A stretch of DNA of 37,327 nt from Pseudomonas sp. S37 (GTDB lineage Bacteria > Pseudomonadota > Gammaproteobacteria > Pseudomonadales > Pseudomonadaceae), in contig NZ_JACVZC010000053.1 in the NCBI RefSeq assembly GCF_016658545.1, positions 1 to 37,327 on the forward strand, written 5' to 3'. Shown one piece after another: positions 17,756 to 25,763 of this stretch. A program made the translations under genes and the position numbers. Position 1 is the stretch's first letter; each line of letters starts with the position of its first letter. The notes under the pieces were generated by a model that was not told the origin of the DNA, did not search any database, and saw only the letters and a program-made list of their open reading frames with translations.

Positions 17756-18559
17756 ATGCGTATGTGCCGCCGTGTAGTAACCGTCCTCGCACTCAGCCTG
17801 CCGCTCGCGGCCTGGGCTGAGGTCCCTGTAGTAGATGACAACGCAGGCAGTTATCCGCCTGCGGGTTATGGCACGAGCGGCGCCTATGCCGGGTCGGGGG
17901 CTTCGGCCCCTGCCTCTGCACAGGGTCAGCTGTTCATGCAGCTGCAACAGATGCAGGACCAGCTTTCCCGCCAGCAAGGCATCATCGAAGAGCTGCAGAA
18001 CGATGTGTCGCGCATGAAGCAGGAAAACCTGGAGCGATACCAGGACCTGGACCGTCGCATCAACAGTGGCGCTGCGCCTGCCGCAACCCCTGACAATTCC
18101 TCCGGTGGTGCATCCAATGCCGCCTCCGGTGCAGCAGCAGGTGCTGCTGCGCAACAACCGGCCGCCAGTAGCGAGCCCGGTGATCCGGCGAAAGAAAAGC
18201 TCTATTACGATGCTGCTTTCGACCTGATCAAGCAGAAAGACTTCGACAAGGCCAGCCAGGCGTTCAACGCGTTCCTGCGCAAGTACCCGAACAGCCAGTA
18301 TGCCGGCAACGCCCAGTACTGGTTGGGTGAAGTGAACCTGGCCAAGGGTGACCTGCCAGGCGCCAGCCAGGCCTTTGCCCAGGTCAGCCAGAAGTACCCG
18401 AAGCACAGCAAGGTGCCAGATTCGCTGTACAAACTGGCCGATGTCGAGCGCCGCATGGGCCACACCGACAAGGTCAAGGGCATCCTGCAACAGGTCATCA
18501 CCCAGTACCCCGGCACCTCTGCCGCGCAACTGGCCCAGCGTGACCTGCAAAAGCTCTAA
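17756..18559 (+). CDS. cpoB: Cell division coordinator CpoB (YbgF)
   Basis: A periplasmic protein that ties outer-membrane constriction by Tol-Pal to septal peptidoglycan synthesis in E. coli. The 267-residue protein has a signal peptide (VLALSLPLAAWA, cut before EVPV), a trimerising coiled coil (about 58-102, MQLQQMQDQLSRQQGIIEELQ), a long Ala/Ser/Gly linker, and C-terminal TPRs (about 145-267: YYDAAFDLIKQKDFDKASQAF, YWLGEVNLAKGDL, YKLADVERRMG). Six bases after pal; ends in a strong terminator. It is orf2 of the oprL-orf2 unit. Confidence 0.95.
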   Translation: MRMCRRVVTVLALSLPLAAWAEVPVVDDNAGSYPPAGYGTSGAYAGSGASAPASAQGQLFMQLQQMQDQLSRQQGIIEELQNDVSRMKQENLERYQDLDRRINSGAAPAATPDNSSGGASNAASGAAAGAAAQQPAASSEPGDPAKEKLYYDAAFDLIKQKDFDKASQAFNAFLRKYPNSQYAGNAQYWLGEVNLAKGDLPGASQAFAQVSQKYPKHSKVPDSLYKLADVERRMGHTDKVKGILQQVITQYPGTSAAQLAQRDLQKL

Positions 18560-18584
18560 GCGTTGTAGCAGTACCGTTTAAAAG

Positions 18585-18610
18585 AAACCCGCGCCAGTCG
18601 CGGGTTTTTT
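18585..18610 (+). terminator. Rho-independent terminator of the tol-pal cluster
   Basis: Stem AAACCCGCG/CGCGGGTTT with loop CCAGT, running into a six-T tract, 25 bp after the cpoB stop. Confidence 0.93.
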
Positions 18611-18727
18611 CGTTAGAATCTGTGCCCTTTTTTCATAAACACGCTGCTGCGGATAACGCCATGTCGAGTCCGCGACAGTGCCTGACGGAGGCGGACAGCC
18701 TGTTTAGCTGTCACGCCCGTGGCGAGC

Positions 18728-19375
18728 ATGCAAGACACATTACGCATCACCGAAGTCTTTTACTCTTTGCAGGGTGAAACGCGAACGGCTGGGCTGCCCA
18801 CGGTATTCGTGCGCCTCACCGGTTGTCCCCTGCGCTGCCAGTACTGCGACAGTGCCTATGCCTTCAGTGGCGGTACCGTTCGCACCCTCGATTCGATCCT
18901 TGAGCAAGTGGCCGGCTTCAAGCCGCGCTATGTCTGCGTCACCGGTGGTGAGCCACTGGCCCAGCCCAACGCCTTGCCGTTGTTGCAGCGCTTGTGCGAT
19001 GCCGGTTACGAGGTGTCGCTGGAAACCAGCGGCGCGCTGGATATCGCCGGTACCGACACCCGCGTCAGCCGCGTGGTCGACCTGAAGACTCCGGGTTCGG
19101 AGGAGTCGCACCGTAACCTCTACTCGAACATCGAGCAGCTGACCCGCAATGACCAGGTCAAGTTCGTCATCTGTTCCCGCGAGGACTATGACTGGGCGGT
19201 TTCCAAGCTGATCCAGTACAACCTGGCCGAGCGAGCCGGTGAGGTGTTGTTCTCGCCCAGCCACCACCAGGTGAAGGCCAGCGACCTGGCCGACTGGATC
19301 GTTGCCGACAACCTGCCCGTGCGCTTCCAGCTGCAGCTGCACAAGCTGCTGTGGAACGACGAACCCGGACGTTGA
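18728..19375 (+). CDS. queE: 7-carboxy-7-deazaguanine synthase QueE
   Basis: A radical-SAM enzyme converting 6-carboxy-tetrahydropterin to 7-carboxy-7-deazaguanine, on the path to preQ0 and queuosine in tRNA. The 215-residue protein has the cluster motif CPLRCQYC (C-x3-C-x2-C), the substrate segment FYSLQGE near the N-terminus, and VTGGEPLAQ. I start at the ATG (18728), the usual family N-terminus MQDTLRITEVFYS; an in-frame GTG lies three codons upstream. queC follows after 17 bp, so the two are an operon for consecutive steps. Confidence 0.95.
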   Translation: MQDTLRITEVFYSLQGETRTAGLPTVFVRLTGCPLRCQYCDSAYAFSGGTVRTLDSILEQVAGFKPRYVCVTGGEPLAQPNALPLLQRLCDAGYEVSLETSGALDIAGTDTRVSRVVDLKTPGSEESHRNLYSNIEQLTRNDQVKFVICSREDYDWAVSKLIQYNLAERAGEVLFSPSHHQVKASDLADWIVADNLPVRFQLQLHKLLWNDEPGR

Positions 19376-19392
19376 TTGAGGAGCAAGCACAC

Positions 19393-20067
19393 ATGACCGA
19401 AAAACGCGCAGTAATCCTGTTGTCGGGCGGCCTGGACTCGGCCACCGTGGTAGCCATGGCCAAGGCCGAAGGCTACAGCTGCTATACCATGAGTTTCGAT
19501 TATGGCCAGCGCCATCGCGCCGAGCTGAACGCTGCCGCCCGCGTAGCCCGCGACCTGGGCGTGGTGGAGCACAAGGTGATTGGCCTGAGCCTTGACGGCA
19601 TTGGCGGCTCGGCGTTGACCGACAGCAGCATCGACGTGCCGGAAACCCCGGGCGAAGGCATCCCGGTCACCTACGTGCCGGCGCGTAACACCGTGTTCCT
19701 GTCGCTGGCCCTGGGCTGGGCAGAAGTGCTGGAAGCACGCGACATCTTCATTGGCGTCAATGCCGTGGACTATTCCGGTTACCCGGATTGCCGCCCCGAG
19801 TTCGTCGAAGCCTTCGAGCGCATGGCCAACCTGGCGACCAAGGCCGGGGTAGAAGGGCAGGGCTTCCGCATTCAGGCGCCGCTGCAGAACATGAGCAAGG
19901 CGCAGATCGTGCAGGCCGGCATGGCCCGTGGTGTGGACTACAGTTTGACCGTGTCTTGCTACCAGGCCGACGACGATGGCCGTGCCTGTGGCAAATGCGA
20001 CAGTTGCCGCCTGCGCGCCGACGGTTTCAAGGCCGCCGGTGTGCAAGACCCGACGCGATACGCTTGA
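19393..20067 (+). CDS. queC: 7-cyano-7-deazaguanine (preQ0) synthase QueC
   Basis: An ATP-dependent enzyme that converts 7-carboxy-7-deazaguanine with ammonia to preQ0. The 224-residue protein begins with the PP-loop SGGLDSAT and ends with a zinc site of four Cys (SCYQ...CGKCDSC). FDYGQRHRAEL and VPARNTVFLSLA are typical QueC segments. The frame is open upstream inside queE, but the ATG at 19393 follows GAGGAGCAAG and gives the usual start MTEKRAVILLSGG. It is followed by the tRNA-Lys promoter. Confidence 0.96.
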   Translation: MTEKRAVILLSGGLDSATVVAMAKAEGYSCYTMSFDYGQRHRAELNAAARVARDLGVVEHKVIGLSLDGIGGSALTDSSIDVPETPGEGIPVTYVPARNTVFLSLALGWAEVLEARDIFIGVNAVDYSGYPDCRPEFVEAFERMANLATKAGVEGQGFRIQAPLQNMSKAQIVQAGMARGVDYSLTVSCYQADDDGRACGKCDSCRLRADGFKAAGVQDPTRYA

Positions 20068-20084
20068 AAAATTGTGATGGGGTA

Positions 20085-20112
20085 TTGATTTCCCGTTAGA
20101 AATCAGTATTAT
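20085..20112 (+). promoter_or_regulatory. Promoter of tRNA-Lys
   Basis: TTGATT (-35, 20085-20090), 16 bp, TATTAT (-10, 20107-20112), then a GC-rich discriminator (GCGCC) before the mature 5' end. Such discriminators are usual for stringently controlled stable-RNA promoters. Confidence 0.7.
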
Positions 20113-20126
20113 ACGCGCCATCCAAC

Positions 20127-20202
20127 GGGTCGTTAGCTCAGTTGGTAGAGCAGTTGGCTTTTAACCAATTGGTCGTAGGTTCGAATCCTACACGACCCAC
20201 CA
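20127..20202 (+). tRNA. tRNA-Lys(TTT)
   Basis: A 76-nt cloverleaf: acceptor GGGTCGT/ACGACCC, D arm GCTCAGTTGGTAGAGC, anticodon loop CTTTTAA with anticodon TTT (20160-20162), T arm with GGTTCGAATCC, and an encoded CCA. In P. aeruginosa the tRNA-Lys in the equivalent position is a known genomic-island attachment site. Here no island and no second copy of the 3' half is present in the window. Confidence 0.97.
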
Positions 20203-20215
20203 TACTCAGTACGTC

Positions 20216-20250
20216 AAAGCCCGCTACCAGAAATGGTCGCGGGCTTTTTC
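20216..20250 (+). terminator. Terminator after tRNA-Lys
   Basis: Arms AAAGCCCGC (20216-20224) and GCGGGCTTT (20239-20247), with an inner ACCA/TGGT stem, followed by TTC. It begins 13 bp after the CCA end. Confidence 0.88.
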
Positions 20251-20293
20251 GTTTTCCACAGGTTTGGCCCAGATGTTCGGGTTGCGCGGTCCC

Positions 20294-20413
20294 GTGTAGG
20301 AGCGGCCTTGAGTCGCGATCGGGCTGCGGAGCAGCCCCAAGGGTTTCAGCGTCGATGCACACATTGCCGGGGCTGCTTTGCAGCCCGATCGCGACACAAG
20401 GCCGCTCCTACAG
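20294..20413. repeat. Long REP pair forming an extended inverted repeat
   Basis: Outer arms TGTAGGAGCGGCCTTG (20295-20310) and CAAGGCCGCTCCTACA (20397-20412). The inner stem continues with TCGCGATCGGGCTGC and GCAGCCCGATCGCGA. The whole 119-bp unit could fold as one long hairpin with a loop around 20335-20370. Confidence 0.9.
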
Positions 20414-20445
20414 GGATTGCACAGGCTTCAGGTTGGCTATTCAGC

Positions 20446-20519
20446 CACCGCCGACATCGGCAGTAGCGCGATCACCAGGCATACCAGCGACGTGCCCTGA
20501 ACGGCATAATCAACGCAGA
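20446..20519 (-). pseudogene. Fossil fragment of the neighbouring CDF transporter gene
   Basis: Aligned with the intact CDF gene, 20446-20489 matches 21345-21388 (40 of 44 bases) and 20490-20519 matches 21431-21460 (25 of 30). The fragment lacks the 42 bases 21389-21430, which in the intact gene end in CCAGCG and follow another CCAGCG. This is what a deletion between short direct repeats leaves. On the minus strand the fragment reads YAVQGTSL then VCLVIALLPMSAVAE and a stop, so the deletion is in frame (14 residues). It has no start and is only about 25 codons; it is a remnant directly next to the stop of the OsmC-like gene. Confidence 0.85.
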
Positions 20520-20523
20520 CGAT

Positions 20524-20997
20524 TCAGCGCTGATGCTCTATAACCGCTTCACATACCACCGGGAAATTTACCGAGTTGGCAATGAAGCATTCATGATGGG
20601 CCTGTTCATGCAGGCGCATGGCAAGGTCGATATCCGCCCCGCTGGCGACCACGATTCGAGGGCGCAAGGTGACCTGCGTGAAATGTCCCTTACTCTGATT
20701 ATCGCCCTCAGACATGCGACCCAGCGAGCGATCTACGTACTCCAATACGTTCACATCATTGACGGCACACAGGTGCAAGTACCACAGCTTATGGCAGGCC
20801 GAGAGCGAGGCGACCAGAAGATCCTCAGGGTTCCAGCGCGAGGCGTCGCCACGAAATGCAGGGTCTGCAGAGCCGGCAATGGTAATTTTGCTATCGGCTT
20901 TTATATCGAAGTCGCGCTGGTAGGACGTGTAATCGGTTGTTCCCTTACCGGTATTGCCGACCCAGTTCACGGTAACGCTATAGGTATGTTCCTTCAT
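20524..20997 (-). CDS. OsmC/Ohr-family protein
   Basis: A 157-residue protein of the OsmC-like fold, whose characterised members are thiol peroxidases reducing organic hydroperoxides. The two family cysteines are present: Cys68 (LVASLSACHKLWYLHLC) and Cys137 (AHHECFIANSVNFPV). The N-terminus resembles the OsmC-like subgroup (EHTYSVTVNWVGNTGKGT) rather than classical Ohr. AGAGGA lies ahead of the ATG. It is 50 bp downstream of the CDF gene on the same strand, so it may be co-transcribed. Its stop abuts the CDF fossil, suggesting a rearrangement here. Exact substrate unknown. Confidence 0.88.
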   Translation of the reverse strand: MKEHTYSVTVNWVGNTGKGTTDYTSYQRDFDIKADSKITIAGSADPAFRGDASRWNPEDLLVASLSACHKLWYLHLCAVNDVNVLEYVDRSLGRMSEGDNQSKGHFTQVTLRPRIVVASGADIDLAMRLHEQAHHECFIANSVNFPVVCEAVIEHQR

Positions 20998-21047
20998 TCC
21001 TGGTCCTCTGTAGCCAGTTCGATAGTGAAGCCTTCCATACTAGCCAT

Positions 21048-22007
21048 CTATTCTGCCCATTCCTTATCCCCGGTAAAGACCACTGTAATCCAGCGGTCCG
21101 GCCCTTCACCCCCTACGGCATCGCCCACCTCATTGCGTAGCGCGTCCCACTCGTCGATATTTTTCGCCCCCATTTCTGGTGGCACGATGAAATACAACTC
21201 GATCTCCCGTGAACGCCCGACCTTGGCCACGTAGGCCCGATACGACTGCAAACCGTGCTTTTTGACGAACGCCTTTGCCACTTCGTCGACGTGTTCCTTA
21301 AGGTCACTTGGCGTTACCAGGAGAATTTCCGACAGCGCCTGGCGCACCACCGACATCGGCAGTGGCACGATCACCAGGCACACCAGCGCCAACACTGCCG
21401 GGTCGATGTAGGGCGAGACCCATTCCAGCGACGTGCCCTGCACCGCGTAACCAAAGCAGAAGGCGACCAGCAGCGCGGCGGTAATACTGGCCGACATCAC
21501 CCAGCCCTTGACGTCCATGGCCACGAAGTCCGATTTCAGCTGCCGGTTGGCGCGGGCCTCGATCACGGCGATGGTCACGCAGGTGATCACGGTCAGCACG
21601 GCATAGACCATGGCAATGCCGAACTCCAGGTGGCGGCCGCCTTGCAGCAGGCTGCTGACGGCGTTGATCAGCGCGTAGATGGCCACGCCGCTGAGCAGGA
21701 TGCCGTTGAGTGCCAACACCATCGGCTCCAGGTGCCAGAAGCCCATGGTGAAGCGCTCGCGCAGTTTGCGGGACATCTGCACGCTGGTGGTGTGCGAGGT
21801 AATCAGCTTGACCACCACCAGCGACAGGCCGCTCATGCTGGCGTCGACCAGCGAGTAGACGCCGTCGAAGACGATGGAGTAGGAGCCGGAGGCCACACCG
21901 AAGGCGATGCCGATGCTGGCGATGAACAGGGTGACGGCGATCGAGGTGCGTAACAGGCCCTGTTCGCTGGTGATGTCGAAGAAGGTGGAGCGGGTTGCGG
22001 TTTGCAT
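21048..22007 (-). CDS. Cation diffusion facilitator (CDF) family efflux protein
   Basis: A 319-residue inner-membrane protein of the CDF family, which exports divalent metals (Zn, Co, Cd, Fe) in exchange for protons. About five or six membrane helices fill residues 20-220, with a metal-site motif in helix 2 (DGVYSLVD, Asp48 and Asp55). The cytoplasmic C-terminal domain has the family's alpha-beta form (DEVAKAFVKKHGLQSYRAYVAKVGRSREIELYFIV). The frame is open for 29 codons upstream, but much of that is translated REP sequence, so I start at 22007 (MQTATRSTFF). Metal specificity cannot be told. Part of this gene is duplicated as a fossil about 0.9 kb away. Confidence 0.85.
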   Translation of the reverse strand: MQTATRSTFFDITSEQGLLRTSIAVTLFIASIGIAFGVASGSYSIVFDGVYSLVDASMSGLSLVVVKLITSHTTSVQMSRKLRERFTMGFWHLEPMVLALNGILLSGVAIYALINAVSSLLQGGRHLEFGIAMVYAVLTVITCVTIAVIEARANRQLKSDFVAMDVKGWVMSASITAALLVAFCFGYAVQGTSLEWVSPYIDPAVLALVCLVIVPLPMSVVRQALSEILLVTPSDLKEHVDEVAKAFVKKHGLQSYRAYVAKVGRSREIELYFIVPPEMGAKNIDEWDALRNEVGDAVGGEGPDRWITVVFTGDKEWAE

Positions 22008-22049
22008 AAATGTGCTCGGTAAAATCGATAGTGCTGTAGTGCCTGGGCG

Positions 22050-22128
22050 GGCCTCTTCGCGGGTAAACCCGCTCCTACAAGGTCTGGCGCGCAACCCTGT
22101 AGGAGCGGGTTTACCCGCGAAAGGGCCC
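22050..22128. repeat. REP inverted pair
   Basis: Arms CTTCGCGGGTAAACCCGCTCCTACA (22053 on) and TGTAGGAGCGGGTTTACCCG (from 22098, ending CGAAAGG) are inverted copies about 20 bp apart. It separates the mcpU stop from the CDF start, both on the minus strand. Confidence 0.9.
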
Positions 22129-22135
22129 TGACAGG

Positions 22136-24202
22136 TTAGACGCGAAACTGCGCCATCAACGCCTGCTGCTGGTTGGCCAGCCGGTTCAGGGCCTGGCTGA
22201 TGCGTGCCGATTCATCGGCCTGGTCCGCCAGCGATTCTGTCACATCGCGAATGCCGGCCACGTTGCGGTTCACTTCCTCTGCCACTGCGCTCTGCTCTTC
22301 GGCGGCCGAGGCAATTTGCAGGTTCATGTCGCTGATTACCGCCACCGCCTCGCCAATGCGTTGCAGCGCTGGCAATGCCTGCTCCATCCGCGTGGCACTT
22401 TCCTGTGCCTGGCGCTGGCCTTCATGCATGGCGCCCACCACATCCTGCGTGCCTTGCTGCAAGCCTTCGATGACCTGGCGGATTTCTTCCACCGACACCT
22501 GGGTACGTTGGGCAAGCCCGCGCACCTCGTCGGCGACCACGGCAAAGCCACGCCCGGCTTCGCCAGCGCGGGCCGCTTCGATGGCGGCATTGAGCGCCAG
22601 CAGGTTGGTTTGCTCGGCGATGGTGCGAATCACCTCCAGTACCGAGCCGATCTGCCCGCTGCGGCCTTCCAGGGCGCGTGCCTCGTCCATGGCGGTGTTC
22701 ATGCCGGCAGCCAGGCGGTCGATGCCCTGGCGCGTGCTGTCGATCAGCTGCAGGCCCTCTTGGCTGGCCTGGTCTGCGGCCCGCGCGGCCTGCGCCGCCT
22801 GCGAAGCGTTGTGGGCAACGTCCAGGGCGGTGGCACTCATTTCGTTGGCGGCGGTGGCCACCTGTTCGATTTCCCGGTGCTGCTGTTGCATGCCGTTGCT
22901 GGTCTGGCTGGCGATGGCGGCCGACTGGTCAGCAGTGCCGCGGGCCTCATGCAGCGAGCCTTTGACCTGGGCGATGACCGGCTGCAGCTTGTCGAGGAAG
23001 CGGTTGAACCAGCCGGTGAGCTGGCCCAGTTCGTCCTGCCGGGCGTAGTCCAGGCGACGGGTGAGGTCGCCTTCGCCACTGGCGATGTCTTCCAGCCGGG
23101 CGGCCACGGCCAGGATCGGCCGGGTAACGCCGCGTGCGGTCAGCCACACCAGCAGCAAACCGATTACCGCTGCGCCCAGGCCGATCAGCAAGCTGGTGAG
23201 GTTGGCGCTTTGGTTATGTGCATCCAGGCGCTGGTTGAGGGCCACGGCGGGCGCCTGCAGCACGCTTTCCGGCAGCTCCAGCAAGACCTGCCAGGGGGCA
23301 GCGCCTGGAATGGGCGTGAACGGGTGGGCTACGCGCAGCAAACCGTCGGCGACCGCCTGGTCCATGGGCTTGCCCAGCGAGCTATCGTCGCGGCTGTTGC
23401 CAGCCAGCAGGCCGGCGGCGCTGGCGATACTCACCTGGCCCTGGCCATCGAACAGCTCGCGGCGGCCGTCCACGCTCAGTTGCTGGAGGTTGGCCAGGCC
23501 GATGTCCAGGCCAACCACGCCGACCACCTTGCCGCGCTCCAGCAGGGGCAGGGCAATGCTGGTCATCAATACCTGGCGGCCGTTGACCTCGTCTAGATAC
23601 GGTTCGAGCATGCAGGTTCTGCCGGTGTCCTGCGGGCAGGTCAGCCAGCGGTTCTTCGCAGCGCCGTTGCTGCCGATGCTGGCATCGCCGAGCATCGATT
23701 CGGGCATGGCTTCACGTTCCAGGTTGCCGGGGCTTGGCTGTGACCAGTACAGCGAAAAACGCCCGCTCTCGTTGCTGCCCATGGTGTCCTGGCCGAGGTA
23801 CTGGTTGTCATGCTGGTCCAGGGCATTGGGCAGGAACACCAGGTACAGGCCGATCACGTCCGGGTTGCCGGCCAGGCTGGCCCGCGCCTGCTGGGTCAGC
23901 TCGGCACGCAGGTCGCTGCCGCCACGGGCCTTCAGCACCTGCACCAGGCGGGCAAAGCCATTGCCGTACTGGTAGGCGTCCATGAAGTAACGCTGGATGC
24001 GCAGGGCCTGGGTCTCGGCGTGGGCCTGCAGGCGCTGGCGGGCGCTGCTGTCGAGCATGGCGGTGTTGGCCTGGTTGACCAGGGCGGCGCTGCGCTGCGC
24101 CTGGGTCAGTGAGGTGGCCACCAGCAAGGCGACGATGGCCAGCAGGCACAGGCCGGCGAGGAGGGTGATCTTCCACTGGATGGAGAGGCGACGCAGCGGC
24201 AT
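22136..24202 (-). CDS. mcpU: Methyl-accepting chemotaxis protein, McpU-type polyamine receptor
   Basis: A 688-residue membrane chemoreceptor: membrane helix 1 (about 13-32), a periplasmic dCache-type sensor (about 35-330, with YLDEVNGRQVLMTSIALPL and VVGLDIGL), helix 2 (about 336-356), HAMP (about 357-410), and a cytoplasmic signalling hairpin with the invariant tip IAEQTNLLALNAAIEAARAG. There is no C-terminal CheR-tethering pentapeptide (ends LMAQFRV). From recall of gene order and sequence this corresponds to P. putida McpU (PP_1228), shown to bind putrescine and other polyamines. The ligand is inferred here. The neighbouring PuuP-like permease supports it. It lies 66 bp after puuP on the same strand. 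Confidence 0.85.
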   Translation of the reverse strand: MPLRRLSIQWKITLLAGLCLLAIVALLVATSLTQAQRSAALVNQANTAMLDSSARQRLQAHAETQALRIQRYFMDAYQYGNGFARLVQVLKARGGSDLRAELTQQARASLAGNPDVIGLYLVFLPNALDQHDNQYLGQDTMGSNESGRFSLYWSQPSPGNLEREAMPESMLGDASIGSNGAAKNRWLTCPQDTGRTCMLEPYLDEVNGRQVLMTSIALPLLERGKVVGVVGLDIGLANLQQLSVDGRRELFDGQGQVSIASAAGLLAGNSRDDSSLGKPMDQAVADGLLRVAHPFTPIPGAAPWQVLLELPESVLQAPAVALNQRLDAHNQSANLTSLLIGLGAAVIGLLLVWLTARGVTRPILAVAARLEDIASGEGDLTRRLDYARQDELGQLTGWFNRFLDKLQPVIAQVKGSLHEARGTADQSAAIASQTSNGMQQQHREIEQVATAANEMSATALDVAHNASQAAQAARAADQASQEGLQLIDSTRQGIDRLAAGMNTAMDEARALEGRSGQIGSVLEVIRTIAEQTNLLALNAAIEAARAGEAGRGFAVVADEVRGLAQRTQVSVEEIRQVIEGLQQGTQDVVGAMHEGQRQAQESATRMEQALPALQRIGEAVAVISDMNLQIASAAEEQSAVAEEVNRNVAGIRDVTESLADQADESARISQALNRLANQQQALMAQFRV

Positions 24203-24226
24203 GAGGGCTTTCCTTTTCGATCAAGT

Positions 24227-24256
24227 ACAACGCCCGCGATCAGGCGCGGGCGTTGT
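24227..24256 (-). terminator. Hairpin between puuP and mcpU
   Basis: A perfect 12-bp stem (ACAACGCCCGCG/CGCGGGCGTTGT) with a six-base loop, just after the puuP stop. There is no T tract on either side, so it may be an incomplete terminator or mRNA-stabilising hairpin that limits read-through into mcpU. Confidence 0.5.
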
Positions 24257-24268
24257 TGGCAGCGTGGG

Positions 24269-25621
24269 TCATTCGGCGACGTAGTTGGGCGGCGCCGCGC
24301 GGAAGGCTTTGGTCAGCCAGCCCAGGTAAACCAGCCCGAGGGCCGCCCAGATGCCGCCAAACATCAGCGAATGCGCGTTCAGGTCCAGCCACAGCGAGAC
24401 GATGATGCAGAAACCGATGGTCGGCAGCACCAGGTACTTCAACTGGTTGCCCAGGCCCTTGCGGTTGCCTTCGCGCAGGTAGCAGTGGTTGATCACCGAC
24501 AGGTTGACGAAGCTGAACGCGACCAGGGCGCCGAAGTTGATGATGGAGGTGGCGGTCACCAGGTCGAAGAAGATCGCCGACAGCGAAATGACGCCGACCA
24601 CGGCAATGTTCAGCACCGGCGTCTTGTAGCGCGAATGCAGGCGGGCGAAGACGCTGGCCGGGATCACGTTGTCGCGGCCCATCACGTACAGCAGGCGCGA
24701 GACGCTGGTCTGCGAGGCCAGGCCCGAGGCGATGGTGTTGATCACGGTGCAGGCAATGAAGACCGACTGGAACAGCTTGCCGCCGACGTACAGGGCAATT
24801 TCCGGCAGGGCGGCTTCCTGGTCATGGAAGCGTGCCATGGTCGGGAAGTAGGCCTGGATGAAGTACGACACGGTGATGAACACCACGCCACCGATCAGGG
24901 CGGTGAGGAAGATCGCCCGCGGGATGGTCTTGGCCGGGTCACGGGTTTCCTCGGACAGGCAGGTGACCGCGTCAAAGCCCAGGAACGAGAAGCACAGGAT
25001 GGTCGCACCGGCGGCCAGGGCGCTGAACTGGGTCTGGCTGTCGGCAAACGGCATCAGGCTCCAGGCCGTTCCCAGCCCCTCGCCGTGGTCCAGGCCGCGC
25101 ACGCACAGGTAGATGAACACGGCGATGATCGCTACCTGCACGCCCACGAACAGCAGGTTGAAGTGCGCCACCAGGTTCACGCTGCGCATGTTGATCAGGC
25201 TGATCAGGGTGACGAAGCCGGCCACCCAGATCCACTCCGGCACTTCCGGGAACATGGCCGACAGGTACAGCTTGGCCAGCAGCGCATTGACCATCGGCAG
25301 CAGCAGGTAGTCCAGCAGCGACGACCAGCCGACCAGGAAGCCCACGTGCGGGTTGATCGCGCGCTGGGTGTAGGTATAGGCCGAGCCCGATTGCGGGAAG
25401 CGTTTTACCAGGGTGCCGTAGCTCACGGCGGTGAACAGGATCCCGGCCAGTGCCAGGATGTAGGCGCTGGGTACATGGCCGGCAGTAATCCCGCTGACGA
25501 TGCCGAAGGTGTCGAACACGGTCATCGGCGTCAGGTAGGCCAGACCGATGATGATCACGTGCCAGAGGCGCAGGGTTTTGCGGAGTTGGCCGTTACCGGC
25601 AGCGCTGTGGTCATGCGGCAT
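24269..25621 (-). CDS. puuP: APC-family permease, putrescine importer PuuP-like
   Basis: A 450-residue amino acid-polyamine-organocation transporter with about 12 membrane helices. It resembles E. coli PuuP (proton-driven putrescine importer) across the whole length, for example GLAYLTPMTVFDTFGIVSGI, INPHVGFLVGWSSLLDYL, FSFLGFDAVTCLSEET, ALPEIALYVGGKLFQS, VSRLLYVMGRDN and FFDLVTATSIINFGALVAF. I start at the ATG at 25621 (MPHDHSAAG), with AGGAG about 11 bases upstream; the frame opens 18 codons earlier without a ribosome site. A sigma-70-type promoter lies about 145 bp upstream. It precedes the polyamine receptor gene. Substrate is inferred from homology. Confidence 0.85.
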   Translation of the reverse strand: MPHDHSAAGNGQLRKTLRLWHVIIIGLAYLTPMTVFDTFGIVSGITAGHVPSAYILALAGILFTAVSYGTLVKRFPQSGSAYTYTQRAINPHVGFLVGWSSLLDYLLLPMVNALLAKLYLSAMFPEVPEWIWVAGFVTLISLINMRSVNLVAHFNLLFVGVQVAIIAVFIYLCVRGLDHGEGLGTAWSLMPFADSQTQFSALAAGATILCFSFLGFDAVTCLSEETRDPAKTIPRAIFLTALIGGVVFITVSYFIQAYFPTMARFHDQEAALPEIALYVGGKLFQSVFIACTVINTIASGLASQTSVSRLLYVMGRDNVIPASVFARLHSRYKTPVLNIAVVGVISLSAIFFDLVTATSIINFGALVAFSFVNLSVINHCYLREGNRKGLGNQLKYLVLPTIGFCIIVSLWLDLNAHSLMFGGIWAALGLVYLGWLTKAFRAAPPNYVAE

Positions 25622-25763
25622 GCTGGCATGGCTCCTGCTGCTGGGCGTAAACGGCGGGCACGGGGTATTGCGCATGCGGCAAGGGCGAGCGGGTGGGCTC
25701 CATGTTGTTCACCTTTTATGTTGGAGCGGCGGAAGGCGCGGTGGGGGTGCGCTAAGTGGTGAA

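Noticed and set aside
18611..18727. PreQ1 riboswitch upstream of queE
   Set aside because: I looked for the C-rich loop and A-rich tail of preQ1-I and found no convincing match.
18661..18777. A 38-codon ORF overlapping the start of queE, considered as a leader peptide
   Set aside because: No ribosome site and no regulatory pattern of codons; most of its second half is off-frame queE.
20138..20543. ORFs across tRNA-Lys and the following REP pair
   Set aside because: They read through a tRNA, a terminator and repeats.
22008..22094. N-terminal extension of the CDF protein
   Set aside because: The extra residues are largely translated REP sequence (CRSGFTRE-like), which recurs in other REP readings.
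24371..25762. Long plus-strand frame opposite puuP, rich in His/Gln/Arg/Asp
   Set aside because: Composition is what an antisense reading of membrane-helix codons gives.
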